Below, one piece after another: positions 10,309-18,734 of a DNA stretch of 64,000 nt. The notes below the pieces were generated by a model that saw nothing but the letters and a program-made list of their open reading frames with translations, did no database searches and had not been told where the DNA came from. Source of the stretch: Actinomadura alba (GTDB lineage Bacteria > Actinomycetota > Actinomycetes > Streptosporangiales > Streptosporangiaceae); NCBI RefSeq assembly GCF_014323705.1, contig NZ_JABVEC010000009.1, positions 1-64,000 of the forward strand, in the 5' to 3' direction. Made by a program: the position numbers and the translations under genes. How positions within the stretch are numbered: the stretch's first letter is position 1; each line of letters starts with the position of its first letter.

Positions 10309-10410
10309 ATGAAGAAGCGCATTACGTTCGTAACCGCTGCGTGTATTTCCGTCCTGATCGGCATGGCTCCCGTAGCCTCGGCAGCATCGTCGATCTACAT
10401 GACTCGCTAG
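10309..10410 (+). CDS. 33-residue secreted peptide precursor
   Basis: A short gene with every sign of a secretory signal peptide: basic start MKKR, hydrophobic core ITFVTAACISVLIGMAPV, and a signal-peptidase motif ASA before the remaining ASSIYMTR. If cleaved after ASA the exported product would be only about eight residues, in the size range of peptide pheromones. A GAGG lies about 8 bases before the ATG. It sits 227 bp after the AfsR-like gene on the same strand and is closed by a strong hairpin 12 bp beyond the stop, so it forms its own small transcription unit. No homologue is known to me; the reading rests on composition and context. It could instead be a fragment of a degraded secreted-protein gene. 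Confidence 0.55.
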   Translation: MKKRITFVTAACISVLIGMAPVASAASSIYMTR

Positions 10411-10421
10411 GACGAGTAGTC

Positions 10422-10452
10422 GATCAGGGGGGAGGACACCTCACCCCTGATC
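10422..10452 (+). terminator. Strong hairpin terminator after the mini-gene
   Basis: GATCAGGGG (10422-10430) pairs perfectly with CCCCTGATC (10444-10452). Inside, GAGG pairs with CCTC around an ACA loop after one G-A mismatch. There is no long T tract, as is common for actinomycete terminators. Confidence 0.7.
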
Positions 10453-10608
10453 ATCTTCTGGCAGCAGGCCCTTCTCCGCCCCGAGCGCTGCGTGGCCCCA
10501 CGCAGGCGTGATCGCAAGCCCGTCCCGTCAGATCTTCCATGGCCGGCCTGCGCGAATGTGACCGTACGTGATCATCTCAGCCGGGCACTCGAGCAGGTAG
10601 CAGCCTCC

Positions 10609-11688
10609 CTAAGAAAATTCGGGTTTCGAACAGGTATGCCTCTTGGCGGACTGCTCAGCGAAGGAGCCCAACGCGGCGCGGAGCAGCTGATGCTCCGGCC
10701 GGGAAGCGGCCCTTTTCGTTTGATCGTCTGGCTCGATGGCGTATACGGCGTTGCCGAGTGCTCCCGGGCATTTCGCTCCGGCCGTGTAGTACCCCTCGCG
10801 CGCGAGATCGACCGCCGGCGCCCCGGTCAGGGGGCCGTAGAACGCGTTGAGCGTGTACCGATCTGAGTGACGGGAGTCGCCGAGTACGCATTGCTCGTGC
10901 GGTGCCGGTTCGGCGGCCGCCTCTCGGGCTGTGGAGACGCCGAATCGCCTGGCCTCCGCGTCGTCGAGTAGGCCGGCACAGGTGCCGTCGGCCTGATCGA
11001 GGCCCTTGGATCCGGCCGGTGGCATCGCCACCTTGGTCACGGGTCCTCCGGTCTTCGCCTTGCAGTTCCGCTGCCCGGCCGCCCGCTTGGCGGTCTCGGT
11101 CGCTACCGCCGCGAGTCTCGTACGCGTGGCCGAGTCTCTGAACGTGCCCTCGACCTTGGCCTCCACCACGATGAACAGACCGTCATCTGGCGCGTCGCTG
11201 CAGTTGAGGAGCATGGCCACACTCGCCCACTCGTAGCGGTCATTGTCGGTCTCGGCACCGTGTTCGTCGGCCGCGACATCGTCCTTGGCATCGTCGACGT
11301 AGAAAGAGCCGGTCCAGCCATGGCCGAGTGGGAGAGCCTCCCAGTAGACGCTTCTGGCCTTGCCCGGCGTCCGCTGGACGGTCACGTTGAGGTCCATCGT
11401 GTAGAGCCCGCCGTGCATCTTGCGCACACCGCAGAACTCGCCGTCGAAGCGGCTTTTGTCGGTGTCGAGCGCGGTCTTCGGAAAGAGCGCCCGAACCTCG
11501 TCCACGGGCAACAGTCCATCGCACCCCTCGGCCAAGGCGCGATCGGTCCGCCAGCTGTCATAACCGCCGCTGAAGTAGAAGTACCCGCCGAACAGCGCCA
11601 GTACGAGCACCGGCACGCCGACCGCGGCCGCGATCCGTCGACGGCGAGCGCGTCTCTTCTTCCGCCGGTCGATCTCGGTCGCTGTCAC
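10609..11688 (-). CDS. Membrane-anchored extracytoplasmic protein, function unknown
   Basis: A 359-residue protein that starts with a very basic segment (DRRKKRRARRRR), then a single membrane anchor IAAAVGVPVLVLALFGGYFYF near residues 17-37, then an outside domain with several cysteines (ALAEGCDGLL, GEFCGVRK, LNCSDAPDD, RNCKAK, GTCAGLL, EQCVLGD, KCPGAL, RHTCSKP). The region resembles two related halves, each opening with a C-G-L-L element (EGCDGLLPVDEVRALF and GTCAGLLDDAEARRFG), which suggests an internal duplication. The GTG at 11688 is chosen because GGAAAGGG lies just upstream; the frame is open much further, but that stretch is antisense to the ligase-like gene. Homologous anonymous membrane proteins exist in Streptomyces; no function is known to me. 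Confidence 0.65.
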   Translation of the reverse strand: MTATEIDRRKKRRARRRRIAAAVGVPVLVLALFGGYFYFSGGYDSWRTDRALAEGCDGLLPVDEVRALFPKTALDTDKSRFDGEFCGVRKMHGGLYTMDLNVTVQRTPGKARSVYWEALPLGHGWTGSFYVDDAKDDVAADEHGAETDNDRYEWASVAMLLNCSDAPDDGLFIVVEAKVEGTFRDSATRTRLAAVATETAKRAAGQRNCKAKTGGPVTKVAMPPAGSKGLDQADGTCAGLLDDAEARRFGVSTAREAAAEPAPHEQCVLGDSRHSDRYTLNAFYGPLTGAPAVDLAREGYYTAGAKCPGALGNAVYAIEPDDQTKRAASRPEHQLLRAALGSFAEQSAKRHTCSKPEFS

Positions 11689-11910
11689 ACGCCGCCCTTT
11701 CCACCATGTCGCCTCGCCGGAGGGGAGACGATCTGTGCGGATACATCTCATCACAGGCTGTGTCCACCTATGGATCCCGGTCCCGCGCGAAATGCGGCGG
11801 GGACCCGATTCGATTCGACCCTTACAGCGCTCCGGTCCGTGGACAGAATCCAGATCCATGCCACCCCGAAGGAGACGTGGGAGAAGGCGAGGCGCGGGTA
11901 TGTACGCCGG

Positions 11911-12939
11911 GTGGCAGCAGGAAAGGCGACAAAGACCGGGAAGTCCGAGAAGGGCGACAAGCTCGCTACCTACCGGCGCATGCGGGACGCCGCTCGCACG
12001 CCCGAGCCCGTACCCGAGCAGTCCTCCCTCCCCCATGGCGCCGACGACACATTCGTGATCCAGGAGCACCACGCCCGGCGGCTGCACTGGGATCTGCGGC
12101 TGGAGCGCGACGGCGTCCTGGTCTCGTGGGCGGTGCCCAAGGGCATCCCGACGGATCCGAAGACGAACCATCTCGCGGTGCACACCGAGGACCATCCGCT
12201 GGAGTACGCCGAGTTCGAGGGAGAGATCCCGAAGGGCGAGTACGGCGGTGGACGGATGTTCATCTGGGACCGCGGCACCTACGAGACGGAGAAGTGGAGC
12301 GACCGCGAGGTCAAGATCGTGCTCCTTGGCTCGCGGGTGTCGGGCCGCTACGTGCTGTTCCAGACCGACGGCAAGAACTGGATGATCCACCGGATGGACC
12401 CGCCCGCCGACCCGGACGCCGAGCCGCTTCCGGAGGGGTTGCGACCGATGCTGCCCCAGGAGCGCCGGCGGCTCCCGCGCGACCCAGAGGCGTACGGCTT
12501 CGAGTTCGCGTGGGGCGGACGGCGGGCACTGGCGTACATCTCGGGCGGCCGGGCCACTCTCACCGACGGGTCCGGAGGTGACGTCCCCCTCCGGAGCGGG
12601 CTCGGCAGCGGTCTCGGGACGGCCCTCGGCGCGCGGCCCGCACTGCTCGACGGTGAGCTCACCGAGGTGGAGGGCGACGAGACTTACATGATCTTCGACC
12701 TGCTGCACCTCGAAGGGCGCTCACTACTGGCCGAGCCGTACGAGCGGCGGCGGCGTCGTCTCGACGAGCTGCACCTCGCGGGTCCACGCTGGCAGACCGC
12801 GCCGTGGTTCCCGGGCGAGGGTGCCGCCGTACGGGAGGCCGCCCGCCGGCAGGGACTCCCCGGCATCGTCGCCAAACGCCTCGACTCACCTTACGAGCCG
12901 GGGAAACGCTCCGCCGCCTGGCTCCTCATCCCCACCTGA
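11911..12939 (+). CDS. LigD-like 3'-phosphoesterase domain fused to a degenerate ligase adenylation domain
   Basis: The N-terminal half is the LigD phosphoesterase (PE) domain that trims 3'-phosphate or ribonucleotide ends in bacterial NHEJ: FVIQEHHARRLHWDLRLERD, WAVPKG, HPLEYAEFEGEIPKGEYGGG. The second half aligns with an ATP-dependent ligase core but is broken at the active site. Motif I, normally E-x-K-x-D-G-x-R, reads EFAWGGRR, so the nucleotidyl-accepting lysine and the aspartate are gone. Motif III is close to normal (LLDGELTEV), motif IV is IVAKRLDSPYEPG, and the final W-x-K lysine is absent (AAWLLIPT). It should not ligate. The start is uncertain: GTG 11911, GTG 11839 or ATG 11980, none with a clear ribosome site. 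No Ku or polymerase domain lies nearby. Confidence 0.75.
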   Translation: MAAGKATKTGKSEKGDKLATYRRMRDAARTPEPVPEQSSLPHGADDTFVIQEHHARRLHWDLRLERDGVLVSWAVPKGIPTDPKTNHLAVHTEDHPLEYAEFEGEIPKGEYGGGRMFIWDRGTYETEKWSDREVKIVLLGSRVSGRYVLFQTDGKNWMIHRMDPPADPDAEPLPEGLRPMLPQERRRLPRDPEAYGFEFAWGGRRALAYISGGRATLTDGSGGDVPLRSGLGSGLGTALGARPALLDGELTEVEGDETYMIFDLLHLEGRSLLAEPYERRRRRLDELHLAGPRWQTAPWFPGEGAAVREAARRQGLPGIVAKRLDSPYEPGKRSAAWLLIPT

Positions 12940-12995
12940 CCGCCGTCCTCGGATGTGCCTATCGAATGGCTTGACGGCATGGGATTCTGCGCGGC

Positions 12996-13655
12996 ATGGG
13001 ATTCTTCGAGCCGCCTCCTCCGTCCATTGAACCGTATGAGCCCGAGCACGTTCCCGAACCGTGGTGGGGTCCACCCGACGACACCCTGGGCACCGTCCTT
13101 CCGATCGGGCGGCTCTGCGTCCGTAATGAGCACGTCGTCATGGCTCTGACGCACGCCACCGTCCATCCGACCGGCTGCGTTCTGCATGTGGCCGGCGCCC
13201 TGCGACGCGAGGACATGACCGAGGAACGGTGGTCGGCCTTGCAGGACGCCTGGCGCGGCCGTCACCACCAACGCCTCCGCCGGCCGGAGCAGGGGCCGGA
13301 GCCGGGGCAGGGGCCGGGTCAGGAGCTTCCAGACGCGCTGCGCCGGTTCGGAGTCCGTTTTCCCGACGGCGCGAAGGCGACCACGATAGAGCAGTTGCCG
13401 GGTGACGGGCCGCGGCCGGTGGGTCCGATTCTCGCCGAAAGCCATGGTGGGAGCGGCGGTCGCTCCAACCGCAGGAGCCGGTTCCACCAGGATCTGTGGC
13501 TGTGGCCACTGCCGCCGGCGGTGCCGTTCGAGTTCGCGGTCGAGTGGCCGCTCGCCGGCATCCCGTTGACCATCATCGAGCTCGATGGGGCCGAGATCAC
13601 CACGGCCGCACTGAACAGCACACCCTTCTGGCCGGAAGACCGGCCGGAAGCCTGA
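12996..13655 (+). CDS. Hypothetical protein
   Basis: A 219-residue protein of unknown function. It opens with a proline-rich segment (GFFEPPPPSIEPYEPEH), has a DTLGTVLPIGRLCVRNEHVVMAL block, then a Q/P/G-rich linker (EQGPEPGQGPGQE near residues 93-105), and ends with a compact hydrophobic part LWLWPLPPAVPFEFAVEWPLAGI followed by ELDGAEI. The layout suggests two small beta-rich halves separated by a flexible linker. There is no signal peptide or membrane helix. It is monocistronic, between the ligase-like gene and the P450 gene. I do not recognise a named family. Confidence 0.6.
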   Translation: MGFFEPPPPSIEPYEPEHVPEPWWGPPDDTLGTVLPIGRLCVRNEHVVMALTHATVHPTGCVLHVAGALRREDMTEERWSALQDAWRGRHHQRLRRPEQGPEPGQGPGQELPDALRRFGVRFPDGAKATTIEQLPGDGPRPVGPILAESHGGSGGRSNRRSRFHQDLWLWPLPPAVPFEFAVEWPLAGIPLTIIELDGAEITTAALNSTPFWPEDRPEA

Positions 13656-13814
13656 CCACCCTCCCCTCTGGAGCCCCGAGACCTACCCGGGCCCAGCCGC
13701 GCCGCCGAAACCGACGCGATCGACGCGGCGACGGGACTTCTCTTAGGTCCGGCGTGCCCGGCCCCTGACCATGGATCACGGGTGTGTTCACCCGATGGGG
13801 GAAGACCTCCCGGT

Positions 13815-14990
13815 ATGGACGTTCTTCCCCAGTTACCGTTCGAGCGGCCCGACCCGCTCGAGATCTCACCGGCGTTCGGCACGCTGCGGGCCTGGGAGCC
13901 CATCACGAGGGTTCGAACCGGTACCGGCGACGAGGCCTGGCTGGTCACCGGGTACGAGGAGGCCAGGATCATCTTCGCCGACGGGCGCTTCGGCCGCTCC
14001 CACCCCACACCCCGCACCGCTCCGCGGCTGTCCAACTCCGCCCTGATCGGCGGTCCGTCCGGGGACTTCGCCACCGAGAAGGCGGCGCATGACCGCATGC
14101 GGCGGCTGCTTGCCCCCGCGTTGTCGGCCCGGCGCATGCGGGCGCTGTCCGAACGCGTCCAGCAGTTCGTCGACGAGCTGCTGGACGGCATGGAAGAGCA
14201 GGGGCCGCCCGTGGATCTGCGCGCGTGCCTGTCGATCCCGCTTCCGCTCCAGGTGATCTGCGAACTGCTGGGGGTGCCGTACGAGGATCGCGATCTGTTC
14301 CGGTCGATCGCCGAGGACATGGCCGACCTCACCGACCCGAAGCGCTCCGCCTCCGCCGACGCGGCGATGCAGAAGTACACCTACGGCATCGTCCAGGCCA
14401 AGCTGGCCCATCCCGGTGCCGACATCTACTCGGATCTGGCCGTCGCCGACCTGCCCGCCGACCAGGTCTCGGACATCGCCGCCGGACTGCTCTTCGCCGG
14501 CCACGAGACCACCGTGAATCAGATCGACTACGGCGTACTGCTCCTGTTGACCAACCCCGTCCAGTTGGAGGCGCTGAAGCAAGACCCCGAGCTCGCGCCG
14601 GCCGCCGTCGAGGAGGTGCTCCGCCTGGCGGCGCCGAGCGAGCACGGGCTGCTGCGCTACGCCCGCGAGGACGTCGAGATCGCCGGGACGACCATCAGGG
14701 CCGGTGAAGCGGTCGTACTGGCGACGGTGGCGGCCAACCGCGACGACCGGGCCTACCCCGACCCCGACCGGTTCGACATCCACCGCGGCCCCCGCAACCC
14801 GCACCTCGGGTTCGGATACGCGATCCACCACTGCCTCGGGGCGAATCTCGCCAGGGTGGAGCTGCGCGCGGTGCTCGGCACCCTATTCCAGCGCTTCCCC
14901 GCACTCCGGACCGCCGTGCCGGTCGAGGAGCTCACCGCGCGCTCGAACCACCTGACCGGCGGCTTCACCGAGGTGCCCGTCAGCTGGTAG
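13815..14990 (+). CDS. Cytochrome P450
   Basis: A 391-residue class I bacterial P450. The I-helix oxygen-binding motif is LLFAGHETT, the K-helix E-x-x-R is EEVLR, and the haem-thiolate loop is FGYAIHHCLGANLARVE, where the usual second glycine (F-G-x-G) is alanine. The size and the early FERPDP and VTGYEEAR segments match actinomycete CYP105/CYP107-like hydroxylases of drugs or secondary metabolites. No ferredoxin or reductase gene is adjacent, so electrons must come from elsewhere. Start ATG 13815 (MDVLPQLPF) is preferred over the open frame from 13782 because family members begin at this point. Confidence 0.9.
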   Translation: MDVLPQLPFERPDPLEISPAFGTLRAWEPITRVRTGTGDEAWLVTGYEEARIIFADGRFGRSHPTPRTAPRLSNSALIGGPSGDFATEKAAHDRMRRLLAPALSARRMRALSERVQQFVDELLDGMEEQGPPVDLRACLSIPLPLQVICELLGVPYEDRDLFRSIAEDMADLTDPKRSASADAAMQKYTYGIVQAKLAHPGADIYSDLAVADLPADQVSDIAAGLLFAGHETTVNQIDYGVLLLLTNPVQLEALKQDPELAPAAVEEVLRLAAPSEHGLLRYAREDVEIAGTTIRAGEAVVLATVAANRDDRAYPDPDRFDIHRGPRNPHLGFGYAIHHCLGANLARVELRAVLGTLFQRFPALRTAVPVEELTARSNHLTGGFTEVPVSW

Positions 14991-15173
14991 CGACCGGAAG
15001 ACCGGTGTGGGAACCGTCAGGGTTCTCAATCCGGGTGCACCACCTCGTTGGCCTGCCGTGCAGGCCAGCGTCGTAGACGAGCTTCGGCGAAGATCGACGT
15101 ACAGATCACCGCCGGACGTGGCGGCGCCCGCGAACCGGATGGACACCACATCGCGGCCTGCCAGGATGGCGGC

Positions 15174-15878
15174 ATGGGGAAGAACACGGCGGTGCGTCGA
15201 CTCGACCTGGGGTACTTCATCCGACCTGCACCGGAATCCGGAGGCCCGCAACCGCGGGTCGAACCCGCGCTCGCCTACCTGGTCCAACACGACCAAGGAC
15301 TGATTCTCTTCGACACCGGCATCGGCAGCGCAGACTCCGAGACCGAAGCGCACTACCGACCCCAACGGCGTGCATTGCAAGACGCCCTGTCGGCGACCGG
15401 GGTAAGCCTCGCCGACATCTCCCTCGTCGTGAACTGCCACCTCCACTTCGACCACTGCGGAGGAAATCCCCTCCTGGCCGGCACGCCCATCCTGGTCCAA
15501 GACGTCGAACTGGCCACCGCCCGCCAGGGCGACTACACCTTCGCCGAACTCGTCGACTTTCCCGGCGCGGTCTATGAGGAACTCCGCGGTGAAACGGAGG
15601 TCTGGCCCGGGGTCTGGATCATTCCCACACCCGGGCACACCCAGGGACATCAGTCGCTGGTGCTCCGACAACCCGATGGCACCGTGGTCCTCGCCGGCCA
15701 GGCACACGACTTCGCATCCCAGTTCGCCTCCGATCACCTGGCCCGCCAGGCCGTACTCCAACGCGTGGAACAGCCGCTCCCGACCTACCAACGCTGGCTG
15801 GACCGGCTTGCCGACTTCGACCCACGACGTGTGCTCTTCGCTCACGACTGCTCGGTTTGGGAACCATCCCAGGGCTGA
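15174..15878 (+). CDS. Metallo-beta-lactamase-fold hydrolase (lactonase-like)
   Basis: A 234-residue MBL-fold enzyme with the zinc-binding motif NCHLHFDHCGG, a later metal histidine in TPGHTQGHQSL, and the C-terminal AHD. The arrangement (a long N-terminal segment with LILFDTGIGSAD, then H-x-H-x-D-H) is that of the AHL-lactonase-type branch of the superfamily rather than a true beta-lactamase. The substrate cannot be told; small-molecule lactones or esters are likely. There is no signal peptide, so it is cytoplasmic. The ATG at 15174 (MGKNTAVRRLDLGYF) is chosen because the conserved domain begins there. Confidence 0.8.
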   Translation: MGKNTAVRRLDLGYFIRPAPESGGPQPRVEPALAYLVQHDQGLILFDTGIGSADSETEAHYRPQRRALQDALSATGVSLADISLVVNCHLHFDHCGGNPLLAGTPILVQDVELATARQGDYTFAELVDFPGAVYEELRGETEVWPGVWIIPTPGHTQGHQSLVLRQPDGTVVLAGQAHDFASQFASDHLARQAVLQRVEQPLPTYQRWLDRLADFDPRRVLFAHDCSVWEPSQG

Positions 15879-15955
15879 ACGTGAACCATCCAGCGCCACC
15901 AAGCCACCAGTTCGCGAACCCGCGGGCACAACCCGCCCGCCAAGAGGGATCGCGC

Positions 15956-15991
15956 ATGACCACGGCGGAGCAGGGGATGCTCTCGGCGTGA
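15956..15991 (+). CDS. Possible 11-codon leader peptide coupled to the stress-protein gene
   Basis: An ATG with a good ribosome site (AAGAGGGA, about 8 bases upstream) opens a frame reading MTTAEQGMLSA and stopping at TGA. That stop overlaps the GTG start of the following gene as GTGA. The GTG itself has no strong site of its own, so translation may depend on this mini-frame. It could also be the shortened remnant of a former upstream gene. Confidence 0.35.
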   Translation: MTTAEQGMLSA

Positions 15992-16791
15992 TCGGAGAGC
16001 ATGTCCTTGTCGGATACAAGGTCGACGCCGGTGGACGCGAGGCGCTCGCGCAGGCTCGGACGATCGTCGAGGTCACGGGCGGCCGGCTCACCGTGGCCGC
16101 GGTGCACGGACCGGAGCCCGCGGGTTCCGCCCTGGAGGCGCAGGCGTCACTCACCCAGGCCGAGTCGGCGCTGGGCGATCTGGCGGCTTCCTACGCCACC
16201 CAGGAGAGCCGGGGAGCGGGCCGCGGTCTGTCCGTGCTGGCGAGCAAGGTCGACGCCGATCTCATCGTCATCGGGTCGCCCGCCGGCGGCGCACATCACC
16301 GGATCAACCTGGGCGGCACCGCCGACCACCTGATGCACGCCTCCACCCAGGCGGTGATGCTCACCCCGGCCGGTCATGTGCCGCTGGATCGCCCGGGGCG
16401 GGTGACCGTGGCGTACGTGCGCCGCCCGCAGTGCGACGAGGCGGTCGCACGGGCCGCGGTCGCCGCCGTACGACTGGACGTGCCACTCCGGCTGATGACG
16501 CTGGCGGCGGCCGGAGCGGATCAGGGCGCCCTTCGCGACGATCTCGCGCTGGCGATCCGAATGGCGAGCGAGTCGAGCGACCTGGCCGCCGACGAGATCC
16601 AGGCGCGGGTCGGCACGGGCGACGACGTGGCCGAGGCGATGGCCGACGTTCCCTGGGTCGGGGGCGAACTGCTGATCTGCGCCAGCAGCGAGGACGCACC
16701 GATCCACCGTGTGTTCCTCGGCGAGACGGCGTTCAAGGTGTTGCGAGCGGCGCCCTGCGCGGTCACCGTTCTGCCGCGCGGCACCGCCTGA
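15988..16791 (+). CDS. Universal stress protein, tandem UspA domains
   Basis: A 267-residue protein of two UspA-like domains. The first begins HVLVGYKVDAGGREAL and has ADLIVIGSPAGG with a HRINLGGTADHLMH segment, near the G-2x-G-9x-G(S/T) ATP-binding signature. The second begins VTVAYVRRPQCDEAV and ends LLICASSEDAPIHRVFLGETAFKVLRAAPCAVTVLP. UspA proteins bind ATP or act in stress tolerance; the tandem form is common in actinomycetes. GTG 15988 is used because the first beta strand starts five residues later; it overlaps a mini-frame stop. Confidence 0.85.
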   Translation: MIGEHVLVGYKVDAGGREALAQARTIVEVTGGRLTVAAVHGPEPAGSALEAQASLTQAESALGDLAASYATQESRGAGRGLSVLASKVDADLIVIGSPAGGAHHRINLGGTADHLMHASTQAVMLTPAGHVPLDRPGRVTVAYVRRPQCDEAVARAAVAAVRLDVPLRLMTLAAAGADQGALRDDLALAIRMASESSDLAADEIQARVGTGDDVAEAMADVPWVGGELLICASSEDAPIHRVFLGETAFKVLRAAPCAVTVLPRGTA

Positions 16792-16927
16792 CTCCCCCGC
16801 GCGCCCTCGCTGCGGCGCCGGGAGTCCCTACGGCGAACCGGGCTTCCTTTGCCCTGCGTCGATGTTAACGAGCCTGCGATCAACACATCTGCCAGTGATT
16901 CCTCAACGTGATCTAACCTCCGTACCT

Positions 16928-16959
16928 GTGATGTTCACTCTGAGACCCGTGATGTTCAC
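16928..16959 (+). promoter_or_regulatory. PHO-box-like direct repeats upstream of phoD
   Basis: The 11-mer GTGATGTTCAC occurs perfectly at 16928-16938 and 16949-16959, with 21-bp spacing. GTTCAC repeats are the core of the actinomycete PhoP (PHO) box, usually in 11-bp units. The position, about 70-100 bp before a PhoD phosphatase gene, fits phosphate-starvation control. Confidence 0.6.
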
Positions 16960-17030
16960 GGGGAGGTTATCGACTCCCGCCTCATATGTGCGATTTGCTT
17001 ACCGCTGTTTGTGTCGAGGCGGGAGGGCGA

Positions 17031-18638
17031 ATGGCTTCGCAGGTCGGTTCGGTGTCACGGCGTCAGATCCTCGGGCTGGGCGGAGTGGGAGCCGCAGCGG
17101 TCATGCTCGGCACGGGTGTCCTGGGCGGGGAGAGCGCGAACGCGTTCACGTCGAGGAAGAGCAACCCGTTCACGTTGGGAGTGGCGTCGGGCGATCCGGC
17201 GCCGGATGGTTTCGTGTTGTGGACCCGGCTGGCTCCGGAGCCGTTCGCGGCCGACGGCAAGGGCGGCATGCCGGCCACGCGGGTCAAGGTGGAGTACGAG
17301 GTCGCCACGGACGACCGCTTCCGCCACGTCGTCCGCCGGGGCGCGGCAGTGGCCACCCCGGAGCTCGGGCACTCGGTGCACCCCGAGATTGATGGGCTCG
17401 CCCCGGACCGGGAGTACTTCTACCGCTTCCGCGCGAACGGGGAGATCTCACCGACCGGCCGGAGCAAGACGATGCCCTCGGCCGGGTCGAACCCCCGCGA
17501 GCTCGACTTCGCCTTCGCCTCCTGCCAGGCGTGGCAGGACGGCTACTTCACCGCGTACGACCACATGGCCGCCGAGGACCTCGACCTGGTCGTGCACCTC
17601 GGCGACTACCTGTACGAGTACGAGCTGACCACCAACAAGCGCGGCGTCACCGTACCCGAGCAGTTCCACACCGAGACCTTCGACCTGGCCCGCTACCGGC
17701 TGCAGTACTCGCTCTACAAGGCCGAGGCACCGCTGCAGAACGCGCACGCCAGCTTCCCGTTCATCCACACGCTCGACGACCACGAAGTGGTGAACGACTG
17801 GGCGGCCGACACGGTCATCGCCGGTCGCCACCCCAACCCCGACCCGGCCGCGTTCGCGCAGCGCAAGGCGGCGGCGTTCCAGGCGTTCTACGAGAACCTC
17901 CCGCTGCGGCGTGCCCAGCTGCCGTCCGGCCCGCACATCCGGCTGCACCGCAGGCTCGCGTACGGGCGGCTGGCCGACTTCGTCATGATCGACACGCGTG
18001 GCTCCCGTGACATCCAGGCGTGTGCGTACGGCAACGGGACCGGCCGGTCCACCGCGTGCGCCGAGCGTTTCGACACCGACCGCACCATCCTCGGCCCCGA
18101 CCAGCGCCAGTGGCTGCTCGACGGTCTCAGCTCGTCCCGGGCGCGCTGGCAGGTCCTGGGCAACCAGGTGCCGATGCTCGAGACCGACTGGGACCCGGGG
18201 GCGGGCAAGGACGTGTGGATCGACCCCTGGGACGGCTACGTGGGCGACCGCAACCGGATCCTCGCGAGCGCTCAGGACCGCGACGTCCGCAACCTGGTCG
18301 TGATCACCGGCGACCGGCACCAGAACTACGCCGCAGACCTCAAGCTGGACTTCAACGACCCCGACTCGCCCACAGTGGCCAGCGAGTTCGTCGGCACCTC
18401 GATCACGAGCGGTGCCGACGGCGCCGACATCGACGCCCTGGGGCGGACCTTCCTGGCGGCCAACCCGCACATGAAGTTCTACAACGCGCAACGCGGCTAC
18501 GTGCGGGTGAACGTGAACCGGGAACGCTGGCGCAGCGACTTCCGGGTGCTCCCGTACGTCACCAGGCCGGGCGCGCCGATCTCGACCCGGGCCAGTTTCG
18601 TGGTGGAGGACCGCAGCCCCGGAGTGCAGAGCGCCTGA
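17031..18638 (+). CDS. phoD: PhoD-family alkaline phosphatase/phosphodiesterase, Tat-exported
   Basis: A 535-residue secreted enzyme that releases phosphate from organic phosphoesters. The Tat signal SRRQILGLGG (twin arginine near residues 9-10) precedes a hydrophobic stretch ending ESANAF. The N-terminal beta domain (FTLGVASGDPAPDGFVLWTRLAP) and the metallophosphatase core are intact: FASCQAW, LGDYLYEY, HTLDDHEVVNDW, VITGDRHQNYA; PhoD uses Fe3+/Ca2+ at these residues. Start ATG 17031 follows GGCGGGAGGG. The promoter carries PHO-box-like repeats. It faces the serine hydrolase gene across a hairpin terminator. Confidence 0.92.
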   Translation: MASQVGSVSRRQILGLGGVGAAAVMLGTGVLGGESANAFTSRKSNPFTLGVASGDPAPDGFVLWTRLAPEPFAADGKGGMPATRVKVEYEVATDDRFRHVVRRGAAVATPELGHSVHPEIDGLAPDREYFYRFRANGEISPTGRSKTMPSAGSNPRELDFAFASCQAWQDGYFTAYDHMAAEDLDLVVHLGDYLYEYELTTNKRGVTVPEQFHTETFDLARYRLQYSLYKAEAPLQNAHASFPFIHTLDDHEVVNDWAADTVIAGRHPNPDPAAFAQRKAAAFQAFYENLPLRRAQLPSGPHIRLHRRLAYGRLADFVMIDTRGSRDIQACAYGNGTGRSTACAERFDTDRTILGPDQRQWLLDGLSSSRARWQVLGNQVPMLETDWDPGAGKDVWIDPWDGYVGDRNRILASAQDRDVRNLVVITGDRHQNYAADLKLDFNDPDSPTVASEFVGTSITSGADGADIDALGRTFLAANPHMKFYNAQRGYVRVNVNRERWRSDFRVLPYVTRPGAPISTRASFVVEDRSPGVQSA

Positions 18639-18659
18639 GACCCGTGACCGCGCCCGGCA

Positions 18660-18701
18660 GCCGTCCCGTGAGCCCCGCCGGAATGGGGCACGCGGGACGG
18701 C
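18660..18701. terminator. Bidirectional hairpin terminator between convergent genes
   Basis: GCCGTCCCG (18660-18668) pairs with CGGGACGGC (18693-18701), and inside it GCCCC pairs with GGGGC around a short loop. It lies 22 bp past the phoD stop and 34 bp past the stop of the opposing gene. Confidence 0.7.
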
Positions 18702-18734
18702 ACCGGGCGCTCGCTCCGGCTTCTCGCGTTCGCT

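Noticed and set aside
11689..12708. Upstream extension of the membrane-anchored protein frame.
   Set aside because: It lies antisense to the LigD-like gene; a GTG with a ribosome site at 11688 starts just before the basic and transmembrane segments.
13900..13925. GGTTCGAACC, which looks like a tRNA T-arm.
   Set aside because: It is inside the P450 coding sequence and no acceptor or anticodon stem surrounds it. A similar GGGTCGAACCC near 15256 lies in the MBL-fold gene.
17448..18491. Open frame of 347 codons antisense to phoD.
   Set aside because: No motif; phoD carries all catalytic residues.
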